A stretch of DNA of 64,000 nt from Rhabdornis inornatus (GCA_013397075.1 VWZS01006721.1:2830896-2894895), one strand, 5' to 3'; shown: positions 24,101 to 38,292, numbered from the stretch's first letter. Program-made: numbers and translations. The notes: generated from the sequence alone by a model not told the origin.

Positions 24101-24640
24101 AAATGTGGAGCAGTAAAGAGATATTTATGTCTCTGGGAGAATTGGAGATGTGATGATAAATTGCTTTTGGGCTTTTTGTTCTTCTGCAGTTTGTAAGGTT
24201 TTGCTTAAAAAGATATTACTGAGATATTTCATCTTTTCAAGCACAGCTCAGAAACTCTCCCTTGTAACTGGTATGCAGCTATTTCTCAATAATTCTCTCC
24301 TCCCTTGAAGGCTGTTTTGGAAAAATCATCCTAATCTGAAGGCAGGGAAAATACTGGCAGTTTAGAAGTGCTTTAGTGACATGATTCTCTTTTCCCTGTC
24401 CCCACAGCACTCAGCAGAACAAGCTGTTCTAGGAAAAGTTGTTTTCCTGATGTCAGTAAGCCAGTGGCTTTGCTGAGAACAGGCTGCCAGTCTAGAGACC
24501 TATTTCTTCATAGCTTTACTGAAGTAGCTTGTGCTAACAGAAACAGAGCTTGGTCTATCTCTCTGTGCTGCAGAGCAGGGAGCTTTGCTTGGATTTTTAG
24601 AAGACTCCCTTAGAATTGCCACTACCTGGAAGCTGCCATG

Positions 24641-24658
24641 TCTGTCTGTCTGTCTGTC
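24641..24658. repeat. (TCTG)n microsatellite
   Basis: Four and a half perfect TCTG units in AFF1 intron 1. Confidence 0.8.
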
Positions 24659-27600
24659 ACTGCAGGCCTGTTTTACTGTGAAAAGTGCTGGCATAGCTAA
24701 AAGGCAACAAATACACTGCAGAGGTGAGATAACTGTGTTGGCCCAAGTGTGAACTCCATGATACTGGTGAAGAAGCTGCTTTTTCTGCCATACAGCTTCT
24801 GGGAGGATGGCTATGGGATGGTGGGTTGGTCAAAAGCTGTGTTGGTCAAAGAGCTTTTTTGGACCACTGTGTCTCCCTTCTTTGCTGAGACCCTGCAGCT
24901 CCCTTGTAGCAGAGTGCAGAGCTTTATTCAGCAGTTAACTTTTAATTGGTCATTGATTTGATTTTGGGCTTCTGATTTAACGCATTATATTCTCTAACTT
25001 TCATTCTGGAAGCCAGATGAACAAGTGCCTTAATATTTAAAGGGAATATGATCACTTTGCCGAGGTTTTGGAACACTGTGGGTGATCTTTATCTGTTTGC
25101 AAACCCCTATCTATTTTACATGGACTGGCTTCAGCAAACTAGTAATAGGGTTTCTCTGCTTAGCTGGGTTTGTGGCCCTCCATAGACGGAATGCCTTGTT
25201 TTGTGCAATGCACTACAGGGGTAAAGAAAATACTGGTCTAGAGCATAAGAAAATTTTCTGTAACCACCCACACTGGGAAGAAAGAAAAATAGATAAAATC
25301 GTGTGCTGTTCTTTGAGAAGGTCTAATCTGCTTTTAGAAACACTGTAATAATGAGACCTGTTATTGGGAGATGTGGGGTAGTTTTGCCATTGTGTCCTGC
25401 AGGAAAAGAAGTTGACTTGTGCGAGGAATTGAGAACAATAGACCAAAATAACTTCCTAAATTGGCTGACTTAGAAAAATTCAGTAACTCAGTGTTTTACA
25501 TATGAAAAAAGGCGTGGTCATTTAGTGCATTAAGTGACACAAAGTTTCTCCCTTGCGGCTCTCTATTTATATGTAATAAAAATGAAGAGTTTAGCCTAGG
25601 ATGGGAGAAGAAAAAACAGTAGCAGCTTCAGTCTAGAATTTTGCTCTGAAGATGCCTTTAACTTTTAGCTATTGTTCCCTTCTCTGTCCAAACCAGTTCC
25701 AAACTCTTAGTGGGCAGATGGGATGAGTTCAGCCTTGGTTTTGGGTCCAAGTGAGCCAGCTCCAAAGTGGAGTTTCTGTACCTACCTGAGCATGTCACTG
25801 ATGAATAGTGCTGTTGTTTGGTGCTGTGGTGCACTGACAGTGCAGCTCTGCACAAGTAAGACCACACTGGAGTGAAACAGATGGATGAAATTGTCAGTCT
25901 GCAGAAATTGATAACATTAAAACTTGGCTCCCAAGCTGGTTCTTCCATTACTTAAACATGTGAATCAGTCTGTTTCTTAATGATTTGGAAAGGGTGTTTT
26001 CTTTCCAAGTCAGTTAAGTAAACTGGATGAACTGCATTACAGTAAATAGGTTTCTCTCATTACACATCCCTGTTTCCTGCATGTTTGGAGGAATTTATGT
26101 GCAGGGAACCTATTGCTGTTTCTTCCTCTTGCAATATAGACAGCTGATGTTGTGTAGCACTGTGTTTCACAGCCAGAACCTCCTTTCTGTAGTTCTTGAA
26201 TAAATGAAAGAAGTTTGTAATTATTGCATAATCTGATAATTGCAACCAAAACCTTCTTGTGATCTGGTTTGGCAACTATATTGATGTGTGTTGATATTGT
26301 TTTGCTATTTGAACAACTTGTGAGAGAATTTACTGTGAAAACTGAGAAGCTGAGTGTACTAAACAAACCCCACCAAAACACCCCAAATCAAAGAAGACTG
26401 TACACACACACAGCCCCCCATGCTTTAATGTTTATAAAGCCAGATGCAGTCTGGATTAATTTTTAAATCTAGTGAACATGTAGTTGACATTCCATCTTTT
26501 AGGCTGAACATTGGCTAAATACAGTGGTTTCAGTTCTTACCTAGAACTGACTTTGGTGTCTGTGCTGTACTTAGTTATAAAGAGACATGTATGGAGCTCA
26601 TGGTGTCTCGGCCAAGGGTCCTGTGTTCAGTACTGTTTCCACTCAGCTTCCTTAACAGTGCTTATTCCTGTAACTTTCTGATTTGGCAGTCATTTGTGCT
26701 AGTCAAAACAGTAGAAAGTAGGAGAAAAGGTCTTATTTTCAACTACAGCAGGAGAAAACATCGAAATCATGTTTGAAAATATCCCCCCACATCCCCTTGA
26801 AAAAGTCTGATAGAAATGCCATATAAAAGAAGGTATTGTGAAGAAAACTCTCTTCTTTCTGTATCCTGACCCCATCTTCTGGGTAATTTATTCTTCACTT
26901 CCCTGTTCCTTTGTCCATCGATTAAAAATCAAGTTAATGGTTTCCTTTTGTAAAAATTGCTTCCTTGAAAATGGGCCATCCTCCTCCCTTGCAGCCTAAT
27001 AACAGAAAAGTACAGATGATATTGATATAAGCTGTGTTTACTTGAATGTAACAACTTGAAAAGCTGTTTGTGTACAGTAATCTGCCAAGTGAATAATGAT
27101 TTGGTTTTACTTGTTCAATAGTTCTTTCTTTCCCCTAGAGAGGGGGAGGTCTGAACAGCGAGTAGCAGTTGCTGAGGTTAATAAGATGCATTTAAAAGGT
27201 CTTTAATTAAGCCGTGCAGTTCTCTTAGAAGGCCCTTGAACTATTCTTTCACCCCTTCCTCTTCTGTTTTGCGTGGGTGAGTGCAAATAAGATGGGAGTG
27301 CAAGGGAGGTGCAGGCACTGACTAGATATAGATCTAGGATCCTGCTTACACACAGCGAAGTCTCAATGGAAAGTAGGAAACCAGAGGAGGATTGAAATGG
27401 TTTTTGTGAGTTCAGCTGGCCAAGGGTGTGCTGAAAGCTGAGGCAGTGGTGAGAACTGACGTGCCTGGGCTCAGCAGGGTGAACACGCAAGGTGTTGTTA
27501 CAGCTGCTGCTCCAAATTTTATTGGTTCCTCTGGGTTTTTCTACACTGTCCTCATTTGGGGCCAAGCTGTAGCCTTCAGCTTGTACATTGGGTTCCAGCT

Positions 27601-29454
27601 GGTCTATCCCTTCCATATCTTTTGAGAGACTTAAACTGTGTATTATAAAGCAATGTTGTACTTTAGTGTGTACTTTAGTGAAAAGAGGAATTTATGCCAG
27701 TATCTATTTTTCTCATTTCCTTTGGCTTTTAAGTTTTCAAGTCCACTTCAAAAGGTTGTTCCTGGTAAAGAGTATTGCTTGAGCTTGTGCTCAAAAAGAA
27801 TTCTTGACCTGGAGCTTTTACAGAGAATGGGTTTTGCATGTGTATGAGCAAGTGCTCAAAATGGATTCCTGATTCACAGCTTGAAACTGAGGAATGACAG
27901 AAAAAGAGATGTAGAGAAGTGAGGGATATTAACCTTACAATTTCCTGTGTTCTTACTCTGTTGTATGCATTACTACAAGCACCGCATTTCTAAGCAGGGC
28001 TATTAAGTGAAAAAGTGGGGAGTTAAGGCACAATTTGCTAGTTAGGAAAGATTCTAAGAGCTGTTCTGAGGATTAATAAAAGTTTCAAGAGAAACAGAAA
28101 AATGCATAAATAGTGAGATTCTTTCCTTACTCCCTTTTTTCAAGTGGCTTCCAGAAATACTTATGGCAAGTTTCCTTTGCAGAATTTTACTCTTTTGCAG
28201 CCAGTGTTTAGTCATGGTGGTAACCAAGCAATTAGGCAAGACAGAGAAGTTACCAAATATGTTAAAAAGTGTGTATGGAGAATGTTAACCCGTGGTTCCA
28301 AAATACTATGATCAAATAGCTTTTTCTTGAAAATACCTAGCTTTCTACAGATGACTTGGCTGGATGTTACCTGGGTTATGAGAGGTGTTAGCTGCTGCTG
28401 GGGGTGTTACTCGTTCTGTTTGTGGATGTTTCATTAATGAATTTCGGGGCCAGCAAGAGAGTACGGAGAGATGAAGCAATCCTGAGTCAGTGCATCCCTG
28501 GGATGATGCAGGAAGCTGCATGCTTGCTTGGATGGAGGTTGTTCAAGGGGCTTTTTGTGCTTGGCACTGGATGTAGGTCTGGGCAGACAGTCAGAGGGTG
28601 AGGAAAAGTCCAGCAGCCTGCGTGTAAGAATGTAGAACCTTTTCCAGGAGCTCGGTGCAGTGGTTGCTGTGGGGTATCTGCTCTGTCCCTCGGTGAGCAA
28701 AGCACAGACCTCCTGCCTCATCCTGAGGGCAGGGAGTGAGTATTGTTGGGAGCATTCGTGGGAGGGCAGGGATGAGGAACCCCAGGGAGAGGCAGTGCTG
28801 ATTCATTCTCCTTCCAAGTCTGTTGCCACCATGGTGTTGAGGACAGGAACTCATTGGCTGTTGCCATGAAAATACTTGTAAGGGCAGAGGCTTGGAAGGG
28901 CATTATCAGAGAAGGTGATTTATTCCCTGGAAGGTGCCCTGAGTCATCACTGTGTAGACAGAATGCTGGATATGCCTGGTGAAACTCCTTCTGTGTATTT
29001 CTGCACCACTTTGGTGTGATTTTCCAGCCTTGGTCACAAGCTTGGTGTGCAATCACCACAGTCATTGCCTGGGCAGATGTGACTTCCTTTGGCTGTCAGG
29101 TCTTGCTCCTTGGAGAGGTGGTCAGTTTTTATGGAATTAGAACTTCCTTGGCATTTTTTGCTCTGCTCTTAGAGGCACAAGAAATGATGCTGTGTTCACA
29201 GAGGAATGCACCTACTCACAGGTGTCTGGCCAGTGACTCTTCCCCAGTTTCACCCAGTCTCTTGGCAGCAGTCACTCCCCCGATTGTTTATGCCACACTG
29301 GCCCATCTGCAGTCATGTGTCCTGTCCTGTGCCTGGTTTTGGGATCCTGTCTAAGAGGAGGGTCTCTGTGGACCCATGAGCACCTCCTGCCTATCCTGGG
29401 CTGCTTCACCGGGGCTCTGCCTGACAGGCATCAGCTCATGAGGCTCCTGCTGTT

Positions 29455-29985
29455 GAATTAAGTTGTTTGCTCAATTGTTTAACAAAGTGCTTTTAATGGA
29501 AACATAAAACCGGATAGAAATACAAAGCCTAATGGAATAATCTCTTAATTGCAGTGCTGTAAATGACTATTCAGCACATGATTACTGTACTTCCAGGGGG
29601 AACATCGAGGAGGAAAGAATAATGAATGAAAGACACTAAACACCTCAGCTGTTAAGAATGATGATTTATTGCCAATCTGAGCATCGGGCTAAGCAGGGCA
29701 AATAAACTGACAATAGTAAGTGCTTTTGGAGGTAGAAATTGCCTCATTCAGGGTATTCGCTGTGTGCAACAGTAAATTCTACCAGGATAAAAGCACAAAG
29801 AGTGATTAATTAATAGTGGCGAGATACTCATGCATGCAGTGTCCTTAGGCAACCCAGAAAAAGTATTAATCAGCACATTGCCCAATTATTGGCAGATAAC
29901 TCCTAGTTTGTAGCAGTTTGCGATTTTAGCTAGAAAATGCATTGTCCCTCTGCCTCCCTGTAAAAATCATGGGGTTTGCTGTGTT
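29455..29985. promoter_or_regulatory. candidate conserved non-coding element in AFF1 intron 1
   Basis: An A/T-rich block with a high density of homeodomain-type cores, including ATTAATTAAT at 29805-29814, and an AGATAA GATA-like site near 29895. It differs in texture from the T/G-skewed intron around it and has no repeat signature. Conservation itself cannot be seen from one sequence, so this is a candidate only. Confidence 0.25.
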
Positions 29986-32900
29986 ACATGGTTCACAAAA
30001 AATACCTCATGTTTTTAAGCAGCCAAGGAGATGTGCTCAGAAGCACATTGACACTATCATTTTTTGGTATTGCTGCAAGCCTTTCAAGATACATTAGTCC
30101 TTAGAGAAACTGTGTCCATCTTTCAGATATCTCACCTAGGTTAGGCAGCAGCAGGTGAAACAGCTGTTAGCTGGGTATTGAGCTGGCTGTTGATTTGGTG
30201 TACAGCTGTGTAGTGTCCAGAGCAGGGCATGGTTAGCAAGGAACATGTTCTCCAGGAGCAAGTGCTGCTCAGGGAGGCGAGGTAAGTGCTTTGGAATCAG
30301 CCTTGCTGGTTCCCACCAGCACTCCCCTTTCCCAAGATTTAGTGCATGGATTCCTTGTGCTGCCTGACTTCCCCTGCATGCAGAAGCCCCTGTGCTGCTC
30401 AAGACTTTCTTGGCACGTGTGGGACATGGCTCTGCCTGGTGCACACAGATGTAGATCCAGCAGCAGGCTTGCACCAGGCAGCTCAGAGATTTCCAGTGTT
30501 TGCAGTGGCCTTGGCACTGCCAAAGCTGTGCTGCTGTCCCGTGGGAATGGGAGCTGGCTGTTGCTTTTGGGCCGAGCCAGAGGGTGATGTTCCCACTGCC
30601 TGCACACAAGTGTGGCTAATGGTGCTGGAGCTGAGCACTTGCCTGTTTCTCAGCCTGCTTCCAGTACCAAGGGAAGACAGGTGCTTTTTCAACAGAGGTG
30701 CTGATGATATAGTGAAAATATGGTTTGTTTTTGTTGTTGTTTTGGTTTTTTTTGGTTTTTAATTGGAAAATCAGAAAGATGTTGAGTAATTGGGTACAGA
30801 ATTGAAGGGGAAAAGTATTTGTATCCATTTTATTATTATTCTTTAAAGGGATAGCTTTTTGTAGTTGCTAAAAGTAACAGCTTATGTAAATATTCTTAAA
30901 AAGCAGGAAAAAGGAAAGATAAGATACTTCAGAGTGTATTTTGGTGTGGTATATGCTTTGCAGTGTGCATTAGGCATGCATCAGTACCTGCCTAATGCAC
31001 CCTGTCATGGATTATTGCTCTTGCTTAGATTGAACACTTGCCAAGTTCTTTCAGAATGACAATGAGATGCTTTGTTCAGGCTGACGATTCGATTGCAGTT
31101 TGAAACTCCAGCACAGAGAGGTAGTCGGCTACAGAGCATGTGCACCTCTTAATAAAATTGAAAAACAGATTAAAACCATAGGAAGGTTAGCAGGCCCTTC
31201 TGTGTATAGATGAAAAAAAATTAGAAAATACTCCTGGAATAACTAGAGTCTGGCAGAGAATGCAGGAAAGGTTTTTAAATAGGCTTTTCAGCATATAAAC
31301 AGATCTTTTCAACAAACATTGCTAATCTTGTTATGCTTCTACATAGTCCTTGCTTTGCAGATAAGACTCGTCCAACCTGTTACTTGGTACATGCTGTTAT
31401 GTAAGTGAAAAACTCAAAAGGATAGCAAACTTTCTTTCATGCATGATGTGTTTGCTGCTAATTCCTTTGAAAGTGTGAAAGAATTCATGTCTTTCATATT
31501 TTTTAATTTTTCTTAATCTCAATTTAGTTACAGTACTATCCTGTTCTTAGCATGTTAGATTTGATTTGCTCAGTTGTTTGGGAAGGATTTACAGTGAGAA
31601 TGTTTCACAAGAAATATTATAAAGTTGCTCTTGTGTTTAATAGGTTGCAGGGAATTAAAGATTCAGGAGGCAGAGTTGCACATACCCGTATTTCTGAGAC
31701 ACTTTCAAATGCTCATATTTGCAGGTTTTGCTTTTGATATGTCTTGCAGCAAATTAAACCACTGATAGCATTTGATGTGGAGTTAATTCTTTGAACAGCT
31801 TCAGGTTTGCAGTTGGGAAAGGAGCAAATTCTCAGGCTGATGTTACATTTTACACTCTGGGCTTTGAGCTGCACTGAGCTGTCAGCTCCAGGAGCCTGTG
31901 CTGGTCCTCAGCTGGGATGGTCACAGAGGGGAGAAAGGAGGATCCTTCAGACTGTGCAGGAAATCTGAGGTGAAAGGTTCTTGGGCTCTGCAGAGGTCTC
32001 ACTGCCAGCCCTTGCAAGCTGTCCGGCAGCATTTACAACAAGCTGGATGAAGTCAGGGTCGTTAAAAAATGGGGGCTTGGGGATGGCTGAAGGGAACCAA
32101 GCTAAGCTGAACTGGTGTGGAGTGAGAATGTGGCATTATGTGTATGTTGTGGCACCTGGGAATGCATGGCAGAGTGACTGATGGAACAGGAGCTGCTTGG
32201 CAGAGCATGGACAGGGTCAGCTGCTAGCAGGCTCCTGGGGAAAAACCAGTGACATATTCCCTTCGCCAGATGTGCAGGGATGGTAGCTGTGTGAGGAGAA
32301 GTGTTGTGTGAGAAGGCATTTAAAATGCACACCCATGAAGAAGCTGCTCACTAAATATTTTGGGTTTTCTTCTACTAGCTGTGTATCTTGTTGAAATTTT
32401 TTTTTTACTGTAGTGGAGAACAATAACATTGGGGTTTTTTTAGCGACATTTAGGAAATTCTATAAAATCAATGAACAAAAGGCATGTCCACTTGAATAAT
32501 TTTAATGTAGTCCTAAAAGAGAAAATTTACTGCGTTTGACTTCCTGCACGTGCAGTAAGCATTTCAGTATCCTCTCAAAGAGCTAAGGTAGTAAAATAGA
32601 TTGTAAGACTTGAATCTTTGATTTAACTTGCAAAATTATTTCACATGGAAAATTAAACATTAGTTTTCTGAAATTTAACAGCTGATATCACCTGGATTGT
32701 TATTTTTCCTTTTTTTACGTTGCTGTAACTTGCTTTTTATCTTAAGGCCTTTTAACTGAGAGTTCTTTCAATGGCTTATCATTTTTATGAGGATGCTGGA
32801 GAAAGTGTTAGTGAGTTGGAGGAGACCACTGGGCTTTGGTTGACTGAGTGCTTCTGTGCTACATCAGGAATGAAATGTTTGGATATTGGGTGGGAAGATA

Positions 32901-34934
32901 CAGTAGGTGTAAGCAAGCATGGTTTAATTTCCTATAACCACTAAAGTGGAAATGTGTGTGAATCAAAATGTTGCAATTGTGTGGAAAAATGAATTAAAAT
33001 AGGTCTGGGAAATTAATATTAAAGGTAAAAATGCTTTTTCTTGATCCCCTAATTATTTAGCTCCCTTTTAAATAGTACTAGTTTGCAACAGCCTTTTTAC
33101 CTCATCTCTCATGATTTGCCAGTAAAGGACCTTGTTTTAGAGCATACTTTAAAAAAGTAGAAACCTGATTTCATTTTTACATTCTGCTTTTTGTGCATTA
33201 CTACTGCAAATGCGCAGTTTTCTTGCTGCCTTTAAACCTATTGATTTTACTGAACAACAAGAACAGCACAAAAGGTATTTCAAGGCAAAAGCAAATTAAC
33301 AGGTAGGATAGGTTTTATGTAAGGTAGAATGTAGGTTGTACTCTATGCATTTTCCCAGGCAAGCCTACAACAGTTCATCCCAGGTGCTGGATTTCTGCCA
33401 CGGAGATGAGGAATTCAGAGGCAGATGGGTACAGTGGGAGATTTCATCCCCCACTTCAGTGAAGAAAGCCTTCAGACTGCTTGGGCAGCAGCTGATAACC
33501 ATTTCTGACAATTCAAGTATGCCTTGTCAGTGTTAGAGACAGTGATATTTTGCTAGTGGTGGGTGAGTTAATAAAATATCACCGTCCTGCCTCTGTATTT
33601 CCACTGGGGAACACCTTCTCCCCGTGCTGGGCAGTTGTGCACGCATGTACGTGCTCTGAAAGGGTTGCTGCTCTCCACGTGGTGGTTACCCTGCTCCTGC
33701 GCTCATGCAGCTGATTTAAAGAGCCCTGCCAGAAAGATTTGGCTTAGAGATAACAGCTGAAGCCAGGCACTGAAGCGCAGAGTGCTGGAGGATATGGCCA
33801 GGCTTAACAAAACTTGAGATTTGGCACTCTTCCACTGATTTTACTTCAGTCACATAGCTTTCCTGAACTGGGGTTTGTAAGACAATGAGTTAAATTTGTT
33901 TATGTCTCAGGCTGACTAAACAATTGCATGATGTTTTTTATTGTAAGTGACATGTAGATAATCAAGAGGAAGAAACACAAAGAGGGAGTAATGCTGCAGG
34001 GCAGTCCATTCCCAAGTAGTGAGAGGTTAATCCTGGTGGAGGGCAGAACATGTCAAGGTGAGTCTCTAATGGGTCTACTCACCTTAATTTTTCTTGCTGC
34101 CTGCCTACTACTTGAACACTGACTTAATCCAGATTGCGACTGTGCTGCTCTGTCATGGCCACGTGTGAGTTCAAGTCTGCATGCTCCGTTCACGGCAGTT
34201 GCCAAGTGCTTTACCTCTGTTTTCATTAAGGGGAAAAATCCAGCTTGCAGCAAGCTCCAGGTGCTGCAGAGGCAGGGCAGGTGCTGCTGGAACAGTTGCT
34301 GCAACAGCAGCTGGGGCACAGGGCTGGTGACCCTGCTGTGCCAGCATCCCTGTGCTTGCCCTGTGGCAAGTTGGGAATAATGCCAGGTTGCATTTTGTGG
34401 ATGAGAGACTTCGTGACTGCAGCTGACTTTTAAATCCATAAAAATGGGAAAAGGTCACTTCTGAGACAATCGTGGGTGAGTCAGAGTCCGCTCTCTGTTG
34501 GAGCAGGATCTGCTCAGTAGGGAATGCAGCTTCTCCATAGAAGCGGATTCTGTGACAAAGCCAGGATGTCGCACGCTGTCAGAGGGATCTGGGTGTACCA
34601 GCTGAGCCTGGCCAGATTGGCTCGGGGTCTGAGAGCTCTCCCTGGGAGGAGGCACTTGGGGCTACTTGAAAATGTTTGCTCAGCTGTGCAACAGAGCAGT
34701 GTAGATGAGTTAGAGGCAAACTGAAGCCTCCCATTTTGATACAGAATGAAGTTTAGAATAACCTATTTTTCACTGTCACCTCTGCAAAGTAAGCCCATTT
34801 GGGCAACTGTCTTATCTGTATCCTGACAAAGCTAACTTTTTGATCCTTGCTGATGAGTGAGAAGAGACATGGATGGGTTCCTCTTGCCTGCAAAAGCTGT
34901 TCACATGGAAGCTCAGTCTTGTCATGGTTGGGTC

Positions 34935-35098
34935 ACCGCAATCGAGGCTGCCTGGTATTGCAGTTATATGAGGGCTCTTAAAATCTGAGGAACTCGTCCT
35001 GGACTCGGGTCCCGTCCGAGGCTGCGCTTCTTGAGCTGCTCCATCAGCTGCAGCCAAGGCGCCAGCAGCTTTGATTGACTCTTTCTTGCCTACCCGGT
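34935..35098. promoter_or_regulatory. CpG-enriched patch in AFF1 intron 1
   Basis: Nine CpG dinucleotides in about 165 bases, against a strongly CpG-poor intron. It may be an enhancer or a small unmethylated patch, or an old GC-rich insertion. Confidence 0.25.
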
Positions 35099-35274
35099 CA
35101 CTGAAATAGCACTTTGAGTTGCAGATCTTTATTCACCTACCCACAAAGACACGCATGCCTTCAGGGCTGAATGGCAGTCAGAGCACTCACGTGGCTGGGG
35201 AAAATCCTGGGATATGTGCCTGAAACTGCCGTGTACAGAACGCCTTGCAGAGGCGAAGTGGTCAGGGTTTTTCA

Positions 35275-35515
35275 TTGCACATACCCGGTGATTTAAATTT
35301 TTCGCACTTCCTGCTTTGCCTGCCACATCCAGAACAAACAAAGCCTTAAATTCATCAACTCCTTGTCTGCTTTCCTTGTAATTACACTTCACACAATCAC
35401 ACCTTCTTAAAAGCCCTCCTAGTATATTTGCATTTAGATGGCGAATGACAGCTTTCGTGTTCCCCATCTAACTTATAATTAACACCTTTTCTGTTCTATT
35501 AACGTCACCTACATG
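35275..35515. promoter_or_regulatory. candidate enhancer-like block in AFF1 intron 1
   Basis: Contains a perfect octamer ATTTGCAT at 35426-35433, an ATGGCG just after it and a CGTCA half-CRE near 35503-35507. It lies just downstream of a CpG-enriched patch. Function is inferred from motif clustering only. Confidence 0.25.
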
Positions 35516-37886
35516 GGGAGAGGCTGAAAGCCTGCGTTACTTTAGAGCCTTCATTTCTGCAGCATCACAAGTGCAGATGCTGCTTCTTGGTTTGTTCAGT
35601 TCTTCGGCCATGGCACCATAGTTACGTGCTCTATAATTGTCATGTTTTTCCAGATTTCCTAAGTTGCTGTTGTCTGTGGCAGTTTATAACTAAGGAATAG
35701 TTATATTTTAAACATTTCAGGGTGCGAGGGAAAGTCCAAGTCATAAACTTTTCACTTGTTTGCCTTTCTTGAGTAGGCACACGAGGTTGTTACTGTCAGC
35801 TATCTGCATCTTTTGACAAGTCTGCTTTTTCCTCTTTTGAGACTTCAGTGGTTCGTGGACCACAGGCTGAGAAATCTTGGGAGTGTGTTTTTAAGTGCGT
35901 AGCCATTTGCACTGGGGTTTAGGCTCAGTCTATGAAGGATCTGTCATGTTTGAAGAACATCTGAGAGTTCCCAGTTCCTGCTAAAGTTGCTGGGCGCTCC
36001 AGGGGCTCAGTTCTTTAGGAAAAGACCAGGCTTACTCCTGGGAACTGCTTGATGATCAAAGGCCTATTGATGCTGAAAGGAAGCAAAAGCCTTTTAATGG
36101 CTAAGTAATGAATATAATTTTAAACTTGGCAACAGTGGGAGGAAACAAATAAGTAAGAATTTGAACCCAAAGATTACCATAGGAGAGGCTGAGTGAGAAG
36201 ATGATTAATGTTACAAAAGTAGAACTGTTTTTTTTTTTTCCTGGCAAAAAGCCTACTTAGCTTCTACTTAAGCAAAGTGGCAGTTCCCTTCTTCCACAAC
36301 AGAAGGATGTTACAACATCCCACCCTTCTCTGCTTCAATTTTTTTTGTGTAACTTAGAGGGGTCTGTATTTAAAGCATTAAAAGAGGTGTATTCAGAATA
36401 ATTTTTCCATATGCTTTGAAGGAAAGGTTGTAGCAGTGCTGCATTTTCTTGGAACAGTTTTTTTGTTCAGAAATATTTGAGAGGGGGTTTCTTACAGTCA
36501 TTGTAGGCAAACAGGTGGGCTGTGAGGCTTTGATCTCTTGCTCAGTGGGTCTGATGCCCCTGTCATACAGTCAGTAATAGGGCTGGATGCACGTGATGAG
36601 TTGAAGGAGCTAGAGGAAGCAAAATCTTGAAAAGCTAATTCCAATTCCTGTCACTTCAGTGTGAAGATATGTATTTTTGGGAAGCATGTACCAAAGTTGA
36701 TTGATGATGGTGAAGAAAATTATTGACTAACTGTACCATCTGTTGTACTTCTGCCCTATGTTTTTCTCTTATCACTTGTGTATGTTCAAACTGTGTATTC
36801 TCTGAGAAATAGTGTTTGATATGAAACAGAACTTAAAAAGATTCAGCAAGTCACTTGTTGATGTTTCCATAAAGGAAAGAAGGCAAAGGCTGAGACGAGG
36901 AGTTTTTGATGCTATTTTGTATTAACTGTAGTGTTGTCCTTTCATCTGCTTGTGTTGCAGTCACTGTCAAGCTGTGTAGATGATACCAGTGTGAGAGCTG
37001 AGCTCAGCTGTAACGCTCAGGAACTTTCTGTGCCATGCCTTTATCCACGTTTCTTTTCAAGCTGATGGGCTGATGAATGAAACTGCATATTTAATCTTTG
37101 CGGATGTGATCTTGGCTCTATAAATTGGTGGCAATTCTTCTGTGGAGATTTTAATAGGAACAGAGCCAGCGTGCTGCAGCAAGGCTGTTGTGAAGCATCC
37201 TTGTGATCTCTGTTTAATTGTTTTTAGGGATGATGTGTCTTGCCTTAAGCAAAAATACATCTTTCAGTCATGATCAGCAGTTTCTCACTTTAGAAAAAGA
37301 CTCAATTTTAATGACAAAAGAGCTTCAATAAATTTGTGTTTTCCTGCAGTTGTACTAAAATGAAATGTTGTGTCTCAGTATTTCAGAGGAAGAGGAAGAG
37401 GTTCTGCATGTTGAGAGGGAAGGGAATGTTTTCTGTATGTTTGCTTTTTAGACTTTCTTCACCTCCCTTCCTTGCTCTTGAATAATTCCTTCTGGGAGCC
37501 AGGAGTAGATCTTACTACAACTAAAGCAGATTTTTATTTTAATTTCATTTTTATTTGGAGAACACACGGACAGAAGAGGCAGAATTTCTTCCTGCACTAG
37601 TCTATTTTTTGAAAATGTTGTCATGGTCTGGATTGTCACATACCAGCATTTGAACCGATGTAGTAAGGGTTGGCATGTCACTGAGAGCAGTTTCAGAGCA
37701 CACGGTATTTTATGGCTTCTGTTACAGACCCAAGTCTGGATGATGTTGTGGGTCAGGGTGTGTGCTCTGCTGAATTTTCTGAACCAAATCCCTTATTATG
37801 GGAGCCAGTGCAGTGCCTTCACCTTGGGCTGCTTTGAGCCTAGCAGAATTCTGCTATTTCAGTCTGTATCAAGGCACAATTTGGTT

Positions 37887-37911
37887 TTTTTTTTTTGTGG
37901 GGGTGGGGGGT
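37887..37911. repeat. T-run followed by G-rich tract
   Basis: A run of T leads into GTGGGGGTGGGGGG. The guanine tracts could form a G-quadruplex on this strand, but only as a short isolated tract. Confidence 0.5.
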
Positions 37912-38154
37912 GATTTGTGCATGTATCCCCCAACTCCCAGGCTCCCATGTGCTTGGTGTGTTGGTGCCAAGCCTCGAGGTCCAGTTTCCCAAAGCATTTC
38001 TGCAAACCAGTATGGAAAAGCTTGGGGGTGGTTTTGAGGTTTCTCTTGTGTTCTCATTCCAGGAAAATCTGAATATCAAAGCTGTGAGTCTGAAGAGGTT
38101 CCTGAAGAGCAGGAGTTGGGGGTCTTCCTGCAGCTTTGGCAGTGGCAGGGCTGG

Positions 38155-38292
38155 CGCTGCGCGCGCACGAGGGACGCTGTGCCGGAGCCTGGCAGGCGGC
38201 GTCTCCGCACGGGTTTCCTTGCTGGCGCCTGGCAGGACATGGAGACCTCCTCTCCTCTTGGCACGGGGCCACACAGGGCCCGAGCTGACCGT
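38155..38292. promoter_or_regulatory. small intragenic CpG-rich patch in AFF1 intron 1
   Basis: I count 15 CpG dinucleotides in about 140 bases, including CGCGCGC-type runs at 38160-38169. It lies 2.6 kb upstream of exon 2. It could be an alternative promoter, an enhancer or a GC-rich structural patch. Open frames across it on both strands (up to 184 codons) match nothing known to me and are explained by the low stop-codon density of GC-rich DNA. Confidence 0.3.

Noticed and set aside
30136..30609. 157-codon minus-strand frame in AFF1 intron 1
   Set aside because: Cys/His/Trp-rich composition typical of chance translation; overlapping frames on the other strand are also open; no recognisable motif.
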